NCBI GenBank assembly: GCA_947466075.1 | Contig: CANIBP010000005.1 | Coordinates: 1-64,000, forward strand | Length of the DNA: 64,000 bases | Source: Verrucomicrobiaceae bacterium | GTDB lineage: Bacteria > Verrucomicrobiota > Verrucomicrobiia > Verrucomicrobiales > Verrucomicrobiaceae | Reading direction: 5' to 3' | Part shown: positions 36,144 to 45,678 of the stretch, piece by piece | Numbering within the stretch: the first letter of the stretch is position 1 | Layout: every line of letters begins with the position of its first letter | Notes under the pieces: generated by a model | The model's database searches: none | The model's input: only the letters and a program-made list of their open reading frames with translations | What the model was told of the DNA's origin: nothing | Translations under genes and position numbers: made by a program

Positions 36144-36911
36144 ATGCAACCTTCCCTCATCCTGCAAAAAATCGCCCGTGGTGAAACCGTCATCACGGCC
36201 AAGGCTGGCTACACGGACCCGGAGCTGCTCGAACTCATCGCCTCGTCGGGATTCGATGCGGTGTGGATTTGTCTGGAGCACAAACGCATGGACCCGTCCA
36301 CCGTGTATGCCTTGATCCAGGCCTGTCGTCTCGGGGGCGCGGATGCGCTCATCCGGGTGAAGCCCACGAACTACACCGATGTGTTGCATCTCATCGAAGC
36401 GGGAGCGCGTGGCATCATGCTGCCGCGTGTCGTGCATCCTGATGAAGTGCGTGCGGTGGTGGAGGCGATGAAGTTTCCGCCGCTCGGGCGTCGCGGCTAC
36501 GATGGCATTCATGCCGAGGCTGATTTTGGTCGAATCCCTGCGGCGGAGTATCTGGCGACGGCGAATGCGCAGAACTTTCTCGTGGTGCAAATCGAGGAGC
36601 CGGAAGTGGTGCCGCACCTCGATGCCATCGCGGCGATGCCGGGTGTGGACGTGCTCTTCGTCGGGCCGGGCGATCTCACGCTGGGGCTGGGAAAGTTTGG
36701 CCAGCTCGATGCGCCGGAGGTGCGTGCGGTCTTGCAAAAGGTCGTCGCTGCCTGCCAGCGCCACGGCAAGGTCGCGGCGATCCCCTGCGCGCCGGAGCAG
36801 GTGCATGCCTATCACGACATGGGATTCCGTTTCTTCAATGTGATCAGCGACTACCGCTGTGTCTTCCAAGGCATGAAGGCCGCGCGTGCGGCGGTGCCTA
36901 GCGAAAGATGA
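36144..36911 (+). CDS. HpcH/HpaI-type aldolase
   Basis: A 255-residue cytoplasmic class II pyruvate aldolase of the HpcH/HpaI (citrate lyase beta-like) family. Visible motifs are FDAVWICLEHKRMD, LIRVKPTN, GARGIMLPRV, VVQIEEPEVV (metal-binding Glu) and DVLFVGPGDLTLGLG. Such enzymes cleave 2-keto-3-deoxy acids to pyruvate plus an aldehyde. Next to a transporter and a NanM-like protein, it could cleave a keto-deoxy acid derived from a sialic-acid-like or uronic sugar; this is inference. No signal peptide, as expected. Confidence 0.88.
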   Translation: MQPSLILQKIARGETVITAKAGYTDPELLELIASSGFDAVWICLEHKRMDPSTVYALIQACRLGGADALIRVKPTNYTDVLHLIEAGARGIMLPRVVHPDEVRAVVEAMKFPPLGRRGYDGIHAEADFGRIPAAEYLATANAQNFLVVQIEEPEVVPHLDAIAAMPGVDVLFVGPGDLTLGLGKFGQLDAPEVRAVLQKVVAACQRHGKVAAIPCAPEQVHAYHDMGFRFFNVISDYRCVFQGMKAARAAVPSER

Positions 36912-36927
36912 ACGCCCGCTGCCAGCG

Positions 36928-38193
36928 ATGACATCACCACAATCCATGCCCGACACCTCGCCACGCTCCACCGCGTGGCTGATCGTGGGCCTGCTGTGGG
37001 TGGTGGCATCACTGAAGTACCTGGACCGCATCATGGTCACCACGATGCGCGATTCATTGACGGCGGCGATCCCGATGACGGATGCGCAGTTTGGCCTGCT
37101 CACGTCGGTGTTCCTGTGGGTCTATGGCTTGCTCAGTCCGTTCGCGGGCTTTCTCGCGGACCGGTTCAATCGCAGCCGTCTGATCATCGGGAGCCTGTTC
37201 ATCTGGTCGTTGCTGACGTGGCTCACGGGACATGCGCGGACCTTTGAACAATTGATCGTGGTGCGTGCTTTAATGGGCGTGAGTGAGGCGGCGTATCTTC
37301 CCTCCGCGCTGGCGCTCATCGCGGACTATCATCGCGGTCCCACGCGCTCACTTGCCACGGGCATTCACATGACGGGACTCAGCGTCGGCTCGGCGCTCGG
37401 GGGCGTTGGAGGCTGGCTGGCGGCGCGGCACGGATGGAGCGCGGCGTTCGATGTGTTCGGCCTGTTCGGCATCGGTTACGCGTTGGTGCTGGTGCTCATG
37501 CTCAAAGACGCACCGCGCGATGGCGCGGACGATTCGAGTGCCACCACACCACAGCAGGCCAGACTCGGCGAGGCGTTGCGGAGCTTGTTTGGCAGCGGCG
37601 CGTTTCTGCTGCTGCTTGCGTTCTGGAGTCTGCTCGGCGTGGCGGGATGGGCCGTGATTGGCTGGATGCCCACGTATTTCAAAGAGAACTTCCACCTCGA
37701 CCAGGGAGCCGCAGGGATCTCCGCCACCGCGTATCTCTACACCGCCGCGATGCTCGGCAAACTCGTCGGCGGCGCATGGGCGGACCGCTGGAGCCGCACG
37801 CAGCCACGCGCCCGCATCCTCGTGCCCGCGCTGGGATTGTTCATCGCCGCGCCCGCTGTGCTGCTGGTGGCGCAGACGAGCCTGCTCGCGCTCGGCATCG
37901 CAGGCCTGTCAATCTATGGGCTGACGCGCGCGTTCTCCGAGGCGAACCTCATGCCCATCCTCTGCCAGATCAGCGACCCGCGCTACCGCGCCACCGGCTA
38001 CGGCGTGCTCAACATGTTCGGCACCATCGTCGGCGGCCTCACCATCTACATCGGCGGCGCGATGCGCGATGCCCACGTCAATGTGAGCCTGCTGTTCACC
38101 ATCGCCGCCGCAGGCCTGCTCGGCTGCGCGATGCTGCTGATGTGGGTGAAACCCAATGCACCGCGCAACGCAGGTGCCAACAGAGACTCCTGA
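36928..38193 (+). CDS. MFS transporter
   Basis: A 421-residue inner-membrane transporter with about 12 hydrophobic helices. I use the ATG at 36928; upstream in-frame codons overlap the aldolase and do not look coding. The loop 2-3 signature is FLADRFNRSRL, and ADRWSRTQPRAR is the repeated signature in the second half. RALMGVSEAAYLPSALAL resembles the anion:cation symporter (hexuronate/glucarate/sialate-type) group. Flanked by the aldolase and the Kelch protein, it probably imports their acidic-sugar substrate. Its TGA overlaps the next ATG (TGATG). Confidence 0.88.
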   Translation: MTSPQSMPDTSPRSTAWLIVGLLWVVASLKYLDRIMVTTMRDSLTAAIPMTDAQFGLLTSVFLWVYGLLSPFAGFLADRFNRSRLIIGSLFIWSLLTWLTGHARTFEQLIVVRALMGVSEAAYLPSALALIADYHRGPTRSLATGIHMTGLSVGSALGGVGGWLAARHGWSAAFDVFGLFGIGYALVLVLMLKDAPRDGADDSSATTPQQARLGEALRSLFGSGAFLLLLAFWSLLGVAGWAVIGWMPTYFKENFHLDQGAAGISATAYLYTAAMLGKLVGGAWADRWSRTQPRARILVPALGLFIAAPAVLLVAQTSLLALGIAGLSIYGLTRAFSEANLMPILCQISDPRYRATGYGVLNMFGTIVGGLTIYIGGAMRDAHVNVSLLFTIAAAGLLGCAMLLMWVKPNAPRNAGANRDS

Positions 38194-39203
38194 TGAAACG
38201 CGAACCACCAGCATCATCGGCGAACCATTTGGCAACGATCCTTGCCCTCACACTCATGAGCACAACCTGCCCGGCACCCGCAGCGGAATGGGAGAAACTC
38301 CCACCACTGCCGGAAGCCAACGGCGGCTTCATCGGCGGCGCGCTCGGGAATGACCTCATCATTGCCGGAGGCACGAACTGGAAGGATGGCACGAAGCACT
38401 GGCTCGACCGCATCTGGACTTTCGACACATCGCGCAAGGCCTGGCACGAAGCGGGCCGACTCCCTGCGCCCTGTGCCTATGCCGCGCATGGCACGAACGC
38501 GCAGGGATTCTTCTTCGCAGGCGGCAGCAGCGGTGCAAAGACCCACGCATCGCTCTGGCAGATCGACCCCGACTTCTCGGTGCGAACGATTGCCAGCGAC
38601 ACGCCGCGAGTCGTCTCCTGCGCCAGCGCCGTGCTCGGTTCCGAACTGTGGCTCATCGGTGGCTCACGCGAACAGGGCCAGGGCGCAACGATGACGAACG
38701 CCTGCCACGCCATCGACACACGCACCGGCAAGACACGTCGTCTCGCCGACCTGCCCGTGCCCAGCTTCAGTTCCGGCGCCGCCGCGGCGTGCGGCGGTCG
38801 CATCTTCATCTTCGGCGGAGCGCGCTGGGATGCCACGGCGAACGCCTTCGCCAATCTTCAGAGCACCTTCGCGTGGTCGGCCAAAGACGAGCATTGGGAA
38901 ACTCTCGCGCCCTACCCCTTCGCCGTGCGCGGCTGCACCGCAGTCGCGCTCGACGAACGCCATCTCTACATCGCCGGAGGCTACAAGAACGACGCAGAGG
39001 AGTTCACCGCCGAAGCCTTCCTTTTCGACACGAAGACCGGTCATTTTCAAAAAGCCAAAGCACTGCCCCACCGCGCCATGACCAAGCTCATCCGCAGTGG
39101 CGACTTCATCTGCTGCCTCGGCGGCGAAGACCAGAAAAAGCACCGTACCGCCACCGTCTGGCGCATTCCTTGTCAGTCCGTGCTCGATGCCACAGGTCAC
39201 TAA
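38193..39203 (+). CDS. Kelch-repeat protein, N-acetylneuraminate epimerase (NanM)-like
   Basis: A 336-residue exported six-bladed Kelch propeller (signal ending CPAPAAE). Blades are marked by double-glycine turns: DLIIAGGTNW, FFFAGGSSG, LWLIGGS, IFIFGGARW, LYIAGGYKN, ICCLGGED. This layout matches NanM-type sialic acid mutarotases. The start is the ATG at 38193, sharing its A with the MFS stop. Next to the transporter and near several sialidase-like genes, a role in preparing a released acidic sugar is plausible; binding residues were not verified. Confidence 0.78.
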   Translation: MKREPPASSANHLATILALTLMSTTCPAPAAEWEKLPPLPEANGGFIGGALGNDLIIAGGTNWKDGTKHWLDRIWTFDTSRKAWHEAGRLPAPCAYAAHGTNAQGFFFAGGSSGAKTHASLWQIDPDFSVRTIASDTPRVVSCASAVLGSELWLIGGSREQGQGATMTNACHAIDTRTGKTRRLADLPVPSFSSGAAAACGGRIFIFGGARWDATANAFANLQSTFAWSAKDEHWETLAPYPFAVRGCTAVALDERHLYIAGGYKNDAEEFTAEAFLFDTKTGHFQKAKALPHRAMTKLIRSGDFICCLGGEDQKKHRTATVWRIPCQSVLDATGH

Positions 39204-39222
39204 ATCCCACCCACTCTAAATC

Positions 39223-40836
39223 ATGAAAACCACACTCATCCTCGCCACATTCCTCTCCACGCTCGGCCAACTCCATGCGGCAGACGATGCCATTCACTGG
39301 CTCATCCAATACGACGGCAAATCCTTGCCCTCCGCGCCGTGGACGGCCATCGGCAATCCCAACGCCAAGCTCAAAGCCGATGGCTTGCGGCTGATTGATG
39401 GAGACAAGGAGTTCGCCCACTACCGCGCATCCTGGAAGGCGGGCGCGGATGACGAGATCATCGTCGAGGCGACAGTTAAAACGGGTGCCATCACCGGTTC
39501 GCAGCCGAAGAAGCCCGCGACATCCCTTTGGCCCTGGCGCGATGGCGCGCCGGCGATGGTGCAGGTCAGCGATGGACGGCATCAGGACGGACTCGTGTTG
39601 TTCCCCGCACAGGCCACGAGCTTCACCGACCGCTTCATCCCGATGGACACGTCGTCCAAGTCGCACACCTACCGTCTCATCATTCACGGCACCGACATGC
39701 AGATGTGGGTCGATGGCGTGAAGAAAGTCAACGGCCAGGGCGCGTTCTGGAAACCCGCCGATTCCCCCGAGCCCTTCATTCAGTTCGGTTCGTCTGCCAA
39801 GACCGCCACCGGCGACGCCCTATGGTCCAGTGTGAAACTCGGCGTGCGCAAAGCCACCGCTGCATCTGCCAAAGATCGGATCAAGCTTGCCGTCAGCGAA
39901 CCGTTGCTCATTCCGCGGGAGGATGTGAAGCAAACACGTCCCTACCTCTACGACATGGACCAAGGTCTCCTGCTCATGAGCGTCGCGCAGGGACCGGATG
40001 CCCTGTATGAGCCTTACGGCCTGCTGAAATCCACCGACGCCGGAAAAACGTGGTCGCCGATTCCCGGCCTCGACCAAAGCGACACCACCCCGCTCCCCAT
40101 GCTGCGCCGTCCCGACGGCAGTATCCTCGGGGTGTCACGTTGGACATGGTCTCAGCCGGATGGAACGCTGACGGCCAAGACCGTGCATCTCGATGCCGCC
40201 GCGACCCACTTCAGGTTGTCCGACAGTCGTATCGTGTTGCCGAAGCAGTTCATGCCCGAGAAACCTGGCGGCGATGTCGTCGTCTGCGAGCGCCATATTT
40301 GGAACGATACAGACGGCGGCATGACGATGGTCGTGTGGAGCCGCAAGCTCACTAACCGAATCGGTGGCGGTAACATTACCGAGCGCATGTCCCACCTCAT
40401 GCGCAGCACCGACGAAGGCAAAACGTGGACCTATTTTTCCACCATCGGCCCCGGCGGCGAACCTGCCGTCTGCCGCCTCAGCGACACCGAACAAACCGCC
40501 GTCATCCGCGGCGACCGCGACTCACAGATGAAGCAAATGTTCTCCCACGACGCAGGCCAGACCTGGAGCCAGCCCATCCGCCTCGAAGTCGGCAAAGTCC
40601 TCCCCGACCTCGTGCTCATGAGCAACGGCATCCTCGCGTGCAGCTACGGTCGTCCCGCAAGCTGCCTCATGTTCAGCCTCGACGGCGGCAAGACCTGGCC
40701 CAGCCACCACGTCATCTCCGACAAGGTCGGCTTCAACTACACCAGCATCCGCGAGATCAGCCCCGGCAGGCTGCTCTACATCCACGACGCTCCGAAGCTG
40801 AACGCGGTCACCGTCGATGTGCAGCGCGTGAAGTAG
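39223..40836 (+). CDS. LamG-sialidase fusion, secreted
   Basis: A 537-residue exported protein (signal MKTTLILATFLSTLGQLHA). Residues about 20-215 form a LamG/concanavalin-like beta-sandwich (WLIQYDGKSLPSAPWTAIG, HTYRLIIHGTDMQMWVDG). The rest is a sialidase propeller with Asp-boxes STDAGKTWSPI, STDEGKTWTYF, SHDAGQTWSQP and SLDGGKTWPSH. RPYLYDMDQG and SWKAGAD segments also occur in the paralogue that follows. Domain order matches bacterial sialidases with a lectin domain in front. Ends in TAG. Confidence 0.82.
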   Translation: MKTTLILATFLSTLGQLHAADDAIHWLIQYDGKSLPSAPWTAIGNPNAKLKADGLRLIDGDKEFAHYRASWKAGADDEIIVEATVKTGAITGSQPKKPATSLWPWRDGAPAMVQVSDGRHQDGLVLFPAQATSFTDRFIPMDTSSKSHTYRLIIHGTDMQMWVDGVKKVNGQGAFWKPADSPEPFIQFGSSAKTATGDALWSSVKLGVRKATAASAKDRIKLAVSEPLLIPREDVKQTRPYLYDMDQGLLLMSVAQGPDALYEPYGLLKSTDAGKTWSPIPGLDQSDTTPLPMLRRPDGSILGVSRWTWSQPDGTLTAKTVHLDAAATHFRLSDSRIVLPKQFMPEKPGGDVVVCERHIWNDTDGGMTMVVWSRKLTNRIGGGNITERMSHLMRSTDEGKTWTYFSTIGPGGEPAVCRLSDTEQTAVIRGDRDSQMKQMFSHDAGQTWSQPIRLEVGKVLPDLVLMSNGILACSYGRPASCLMFSLDGGKTWPSHHVISDKVGFNYTSIREISPGRLLYIHDAPKLNAVTVDVQRVK

Positions 40837-40865
40837 CATTAACAACCATCTCAAAATCCAAGCGC

Positions 40866-42539
40866 ATGAAATCCACCCTGGCTCTCCTCGCCACACTTCT
40901 TACCTTGCTTGGCCAACTCCATGCCGCCGCCGATGGCACCATCTGGCGCGTTCAATACGACAGCAAATCCTTGCCCGCCGCACCGTGGACCGCCATTGGC
41001 AAACCCAATGCCAAGATTGATGACGGCGCGCTGCATTTGAGCGATGACGCAAAAGACGACCACGGCGCGTTTGAGACGGAGTGGAATGGCGACCTCGGTG
41101 GCAAGGAGATCATCGTCGAAGCACGCGTGAAACTGGTGAGCATGGTGGGGCATCGCGAATCGGCGACGGCGACTTGGCCGCAGCGTGATGGGGCACCGAT
41201 TTGCGTTCAAGTGAGCGATGGCAAACACGAGGAGGGCATCTTGCTCACGCCGCCACAGGACAAGCATCCCGAGGCCGCGAAAGGTTATGTGCGCACGCTG
41301 ACAGATCGTTTCGCGCAGGCGGACACGATGGATGGCTTCCATACTTACCGGCTCATCATTCGAGGTGAAGACATGGCGATCGAGAGGGACGGCAAGCGCA
41401 TCATCGAAGGCTGCGATGCTTTCTGGCGGCCTGCGACATCGCCGCGCAAGTTCATCCGTTTTGGCTCCACCTCAAAGCCCTTCACCGGCGAGGCGCGCTG
41501 GGAGTTTGTGCGGCTCGGATTGCGGCCTGCTTCGACTGCGGCGGTGGAGACATCGCCGCTGAGAATCACCATCAGTGAGCCATGGCCGCTCAATGTGGAA
41601 GAGAAGAACACTGAATCGCGGCCCTACCTCTACGACATGGGCGAGGGACTGCTATTGATGAGCAATGCGCAGGGCGCCGACTCATTGCTGGAGCCGTATG
41701 GCGTGCGGCGCAGCACGGATGCGGGCAAGACGTGGCAGGCCATCACGGGGCTTGTGCAAAATGTCAATTCCCCGCAGGAACTCGTGCGCCTCGCCGATGG
41801 CCGCATCCTCGGCCCGTCGCGTTGGACGCACCTACAGCCGGACGGCACGCTCACGGGCAAGACGTCGATCCTCGATTCGAAGGCGGAGACTTTCACCATG
41901 CACGATAGCACTATCACGATGCCTGCGGAGTTTAGGCCCGCGAGGGCCGGTGAGGTGCTCATCGTCGAGCGAAACATCTGGGCGGAGAAAGATGGCAGCA
42001 TCACCGCTGCCGCCTGGAGCCGTCGATTCTCGCTCAAGCTGCCCAACGGTCGCAGCTTCCCCGAGCGACACACGCATTTGCTGCGCAGCACCGATCTCGG
42101 AAAAACGTGGACGCACCTCGCGCACGTTGGCCTCGGTGGCGAGCCCGCCGTCGTGCGTCTCAGCGACAGCGAGTGGCTCGCCGTCACGCGGCCCGACGCG
42201 CACATGTCGAACCTCCTCCAGCATCGCTCACTCGATGGCGGCAAGACCTGGAAGTTCGAGCGCACATTGGAAGAAGGCAGCGTCATGCCCGACGTCGTGC
42301 TCATGAGCAACGGCGTGCTCGCGTGCAGCTATGGTCGCCCCGTTTCCAATCTCATGCTCAGCCTCGATGGCGGGCGCACCTGGCGCGACCACCGGGTCAT
42401 CTCCGACCGCGCCAACTTCAACTACACCGCCATCCGCGAGATCAGCCCCGGCCGCCTCCTCTACATGCACGACGGCCAGATCCCCGGCACCCAGGCGCGG
42501 ATCAATTCGCTCTACATTGACGTATCGCTCACCAAATGA
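40866..42539 (+). CDS. LamG-sialidase fusion, secreted (paralogue)
   Basis: A 557-residue protein. The start is the ATG at 40866, which opens the signal peptide (LALLATLLTLLGQLHA, the same ending as the gene before). It has a LamG-like domain (VKLVSMVGHRESAT, TYRLIIRGEDMAIERDG) then a propeller with Asp-boxes STDAGKTWQAI, STDLGKTWTHL, SLDGGKTWKFE and SLDGGRTWRDH. It lies 29 bp after its paralogue and is closest to the truncated stub at 20738. The stop overlaps the ATG of a DUF4838 remnant (ATGA at 42536). Confidence 0.82.
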   Translation: MKSTLALLATLLTLLGQLHAAADGTIWRVQYDSKSLPAAPWTAIGKPNAKIDDGALHLSDDAKDDHGAFETEWNGDLGGKEIIVEARVKLVSMVGHRESATATWPQRDGAPICVQVSDGKHEEGILLTPPQDKHPEAAKGYVRTLTDRFAQADTMDGFHTYRLIIRGEDMAIERDGKRIIEGCDAFWRPATSPRKFIRFGSTSKPFTGEARWEFVRLGLRPASTAAVETSPLRITISEPWPLNVEEKNTESRPYLYDMGEGLLLMSNAQGADSLLEPYGVRRSTDAGKTWQAITGLVQNVNSPQELVRLADGRILGPSRWTHLQPDGTLTGKTSILDSKAETFTMHDSTITMPAEFRPARAGEVLIVERNIWAEKDGSITAAAWSRRFSLKLPNGRSFPERHTHLLRSTDLGKTWTHLAHVGLGGEPAVVRLSDSEWLAVTRPDAHMSNLLQHRSLDGGKTWKFERTLEEGSVMPDVVLMSNGVLACSYGRPVSNLMLSLDGGRTWRDHRVISDRANFNYTAIREISPGRLLYMHDGQIPGTQARINSLYIDVSLTK

Positions 42540-42730
42540 CTCTCATGCGCCTGCTCTTTCTCACTCTTGTTCTCGGCACCTCACGTCACGCCGCCTTCAC
42601 TGAAGACGTCTAGCCTCGCGCGGAGATCATCATCGCGGAGAAGCCGGCGCGGATGACGAAGCTGGCGGCAAAGGAGTTGCAGACTTACTTGGATAAGATC
42701 AGCGGGGCGAAACTGTGGGGCAAAGGATAG
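42536..42730 (+). pseudogene. 5' remnant of a DUF4838/alpha-glucuronidase-like gene with an internal TAG
   Basis: An ATG at 42536, overlapping the upstream stop, opens a signal peptide (MRLLFLTLVLGTSRHAA). TAG at 42611-42613 interrupts the frame. The same frame then continues with AEIIIAEKPARMTKLAAKEL and YLDKISGAKL, typical of the N-terminus of DUF4838/GH67-like proteins. It ends at TAG 42728-42730. The remaining 700 or so residues are absent. The pairing of a sialidase-like gene with a DUF4838 gene by ATGA matches the intact pair at 16964-20493. Nothing is recognised in 42731-42797. Confidence 0.75.
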
Positions 42731-42797
42731 TATGGTGCCATGATTCACCTTCATTCCTTAGCGATGGATATGATGCGCTGAGGACGTAGCTAGACAA

Positions 42798-45215
42798 ATG
42801 CTCATGCAACGCTTCCTCATTCTCCTTCCGCTCGCCGTCTTCGCTCAAAGCAGTCCACCGCCGAAAGCACCTGATGTGCCGAAGGAACTGACGCCGCAGA
42901 TCGAAACGCTGCAACCCGGCGTGAAACTCACACTGCTGGCGGAGCATCCAGATCTAGTCACGCCCACGGGAATTGATGTCGATGAGCACGGAAACATCTA
43001 CGCCATCTCGTGTCACACTCACTTCAGGCCTGAAGGCTATGCGGGGCCAGCGCATGATGAGGTCATTGTCTTCGACGCGAACGGCAAAAATCGTCGTGTC
43101 TTTTACAACAAGACCGATGCCACGATGCATGTCGAATGCGGTCCGGATGGCTGGATCTACCTGGCGGAGCGGGATCGCATCCTGCGGGTGAAGGACACGA
43201 ATGGCGATGGTGTGGGTGACTTGGAAGAGAACCTCGCAACGATGGACACGCTTGCCGATTATCCGCACAACGGCCTCAGCGGCATGGCCTGGCATCCCGA
43301 TGGTGGCTTGGTCTTTTCACTCGGCGAGAACTTCGGCAAAGACTGGACGATCACGGCGAAGGATGGCTCCAAAGTCAGCGGGCGTGGAGAAGGTGGTGTC
43401 TTCCGTTGCACCGCCGATGGGAAACAGATGCGCCGCATCGCCCGTGGATTTTGGAATCCATTTGGTTTGCTCGTGCGCCAAGACGGCGAAATCTTTGCCG
43501 CAGAAAACGATCCCGGCAGTCGCCCGCCGTGCCGTCTGCTGAACATCGTCGAAGGTGCGGACTACGGCTTTCAGTGGGTGTATGGCAGCGCACCCGTGCA
43601 TCCCTTTGTCGCATGGAACGGCGAGCTGCGCGGCACGCTCGGCATGGTGCATCCGAGTGGTGAAGGGCCGTGCGCAGTCGTCGAACTCGGTGGCGGCGTC
43701 ATGATCCCGAGCTGGAGCGATCACAGCATCGACTACTTTCCGCTCACTCGAAAAGGCGCGAGCCATTCCTCCGAACGCATCCCGCTCGTCAAAGGCAGCG
43801 ACTTCTTTCGTCCCACCTGCATGGTGGCCGCTGGTAACAGCGTGTTTTATCTCAACGACTGGGTCTTCAGCTCCTACCCCATCCACAAACGCGGACGCCT
43901 TTGGAAACTGGAAATCAGCGATGCTCCATGGATTCAAAAACACAACGACCCAATCACACCCGAGGCCGAACTCGCCAAAAACCTCCGAGCAGGCACGGCC
44001 AAGCTCGAAACGGTAAAACTGCTCGAACTCGCTCGTAGTAAGGATTCCTTTCTTTCCGATGCGGCTCTAACAGCACTGTCACATGTCGGATTAAGCATCG
44101 AAGCGCTGAAATCACTTTCACCCCAAGATCGTGTCTGGGCCTTCGTGGCCATGCGACGTGTCGATTTGAATGACGAGCAGTGGGTGCGAGCCTTTATCGG
44201 CGATCCTGACCCTGAAATGCGGTTCGAGTGCCTCCGCTGGATCGCAGACGCTGTGCTGAAAAATTTTATGCCGCAGGTCGAGGCCATGCTTGCCGACTCC
44301 ACGCTCGATTTTCATCTATTCGAGGCTGCTCTGGCCACTTGGAACACCCTGCGTGGCGATCCTGGCGCTGGCGTGACCAATCCCGAAGTGCTCGTGGAGC
44401 GCATCACCAACCCCAAGACGCCAGCACGCCTCAAAGGCTATGCCCTGCGCCTCACGCCGCCGACGCATAAAGCCCTCAGGCTCGATTTGCTACGCGACTT
44501 CGCGAATAGCGACGACGAAGTGCTCCAACTCGAAGCCGTGCGCACCCTAGCTGCCCGCAGCGCCAGTTCCGAGATCGCTGCTGATGACAAACGCAGCCCG
44601 CAACTCCGCGCTGAGGCCATCCTCGGCACCGACGACGCCGCATTGCTGCAAAAGCTCGTCGACAATGACAACGCCACGATCCGCGATGAAGCCAAACGCG
44701 CCCTCCGCTTCACCACAGGCTTCACTCCTGCCGCGAATCGCCCTCCTTTCGATCAAACCGATGCCTGGCTCAAACTCATCGATGACCTCCCTGGCAAACC
44801 CGACACCGAAAGTGGCCGTCGCCTCTTCTTCAACACCAAGATCGCTTTTTGCTCCACCTGCCATCGCCACAGCGGCCGTGGCAATGTGGTTGGCCCCGAC
44901 CTCACCCTGATCGCGCAGCAGGGCGATCGCACGGCGATCCTTCGCTCGATTCTGGAACCACATCGCGAAGTCGCTCCGCAGTTTTATCCCTCGCAAGTTA
45001 AGCTCAAAGACGGCACCGAGTTCATTGGCATCCTGCTACGCTCCTCCAGCACTGAAGTCTTCCGCGATCTCACCGGCAAAGAACGCTCCTTTCCCGAAGC
45101 CGACGTCATCAGCCGCACCGAATTGAAAACCTCGCTCATGCCGATGGGACTCGTGATGTCGCTCACGGACGCCGAACTCCGTGATCTGCTGGCGTTTTTG
45201 ACGACCTCGCGATAA
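42798..45215 (+). CDS. PVC-type haem-binding protein: propeller dehydrogenase-like + HEAT-like + cytochrome c
   Basis: An 805-residue exported protein (signal MQRFLILLPLAVFAQ). Residues about 30-375 form a soluble-glucose-dehydrogenase-like propeller (TPTGIDVDEHGNIYAISC, GFWNPFGLLVRQDGEIFAAE, YGFQWVYG). About 390-640 are helical HEAT-like repeats. The C-terminus is the Pirellula/Verrucomicrobium-type haem domain with CSTCH near residue 685 and the downstream family motifs (VGPDLTLIAQ, VKLKDGTEFIGILL, SLMPMGLVMSLTDAELRDLLAFL). It probably oxidises a sugar or alcohol in the periplasm; substrate and cofactor are unknown. Confidence 0.88.
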   Translation: MLMQRFLILLPLAVFAQSSPPPKAPDVPKELTPQIETLQPGVKLTLLAEHPDLVTPTGIDVDEHGNIYAISCHTHFRPEGYAGPAHDEVIVFDANGKNRRVFYNKTDATMHVECGPDGWIYLAERDRILRVKDTNGDGVGDLEENLATMDTLADYPHNGLSGMAWHPDGGLVFSLGENFGKDWTITAKDGSKVSGRGEGGVFRCTADGKQMRRIARGFWNPFGLLVRQDGEIFAAENDPGSRPPCRLLNIVEGADYGFQWVYGSAPVHPFVAWNGELRGTLGMVHPSGEGPCAVVELGGGVMIPSWSDHSIDYFPLTRKGASHSSERIPLVKGSDFFRPTCMVAAGNSVFYLNDWVFSSYPIHKRGRLWKLEISDAPWIQKHNDPITPEAELAKNLRAGTAKLETVKLLELARSKDSFLSDAALTALSHVGLSIEALKSLSPQDRVWAFVAMRRVDLNDEQWVRAFIGDPDPEMRFECLRWIADAVLKNFMPQVEAMLADSTLDFHLFEAALATWNTLRGDPGAGVTNPEVLVERITNPKTPARLKGYALRLTPPTHKALRLDLLRDFANSDDEVLQLEAVRTLAARSASSEIAADDKRSPQLRAEAILGTDDAALLQKLVDNDNATIRDEAKRALRFTTGFTPAANRPPFDQTDAWLKLIDDLPGKPDTESGRRLFFNTKIAFCSTCHRHSGRGNVVGPDLTLIAQQGDRTAILRSILEPHREVAPQFYPSQVKLKDGTEFIGILLRSSSTEVFRDLTGKERSFPEADVISRTELKTSLMPMGLVMSLTDAELRDLLAFLTTSR

Positions 45216-45228
45216 AGCCATGTGAGTA

Positions 45229-45678
45229 TTGAGAGTGGCGAAGCTCTTTGGTAGATGTCAGAATCGCGGCGGCATGATGACGCTGGCGTGGGCGTTTCGG
45301 AATCCCGACAAGGTGAAGGCTTGGGTGGGCATCTATCCAGTGTGCAATCTGGCGAGCTGGCCGTTGAAGAACTCGAAGAAGGACACGCTCGCCGACTTCG
45401 CGATGACCGAGCCCGAACTTGTCGCCAAGCGCAGCGAGTTCAATCCCATCGACAACTTGAAGGGCCTGCTGGCGAACAAAGTGCCGATGTTCTCCGTGCA
45501 TGGTGATTCTGATGTTGTGGTGCCGTATGATTTGAACACCCAGCTCCTCAAAGAACGCTACGAAGCCGGCGGCGGTTCCTTCAGCGTCAAAGTCGTCCCA
45601 GGCGAAGGTCACAAGGTTGGCCCATCCTTCTTCGAGTGCCAGGAACTGGTCGATTTTGTCCTCAAACACGCCAAATAA
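45229..45678 (+). pseudogene. Truncated first copy of a hydrolase gene, nucleophile lost
   Basis: A 149-codon frame. From about 45257 it matches the last 139 codons of the hydrolase at 46187 almost residue for residue. The first 117 codons of that gene are missing; the present first few codons are unrelated. The catalytic motif GQSRGG of the intact copy reads CQNRGG here, an AGT to AAT change that removes the serine nucleophile. There is no signal peptide. It is a non-functional relic of a tandem duplication. Confidence 0.85.

Noticed and set aside
34471..42613. Reassignment of TAG to an amino acid in this organism
   Set aside because: Several intact genes in the window end in TAG at the expected family length, so TAG works as a stop here. 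Nonsense mutation is simpler.
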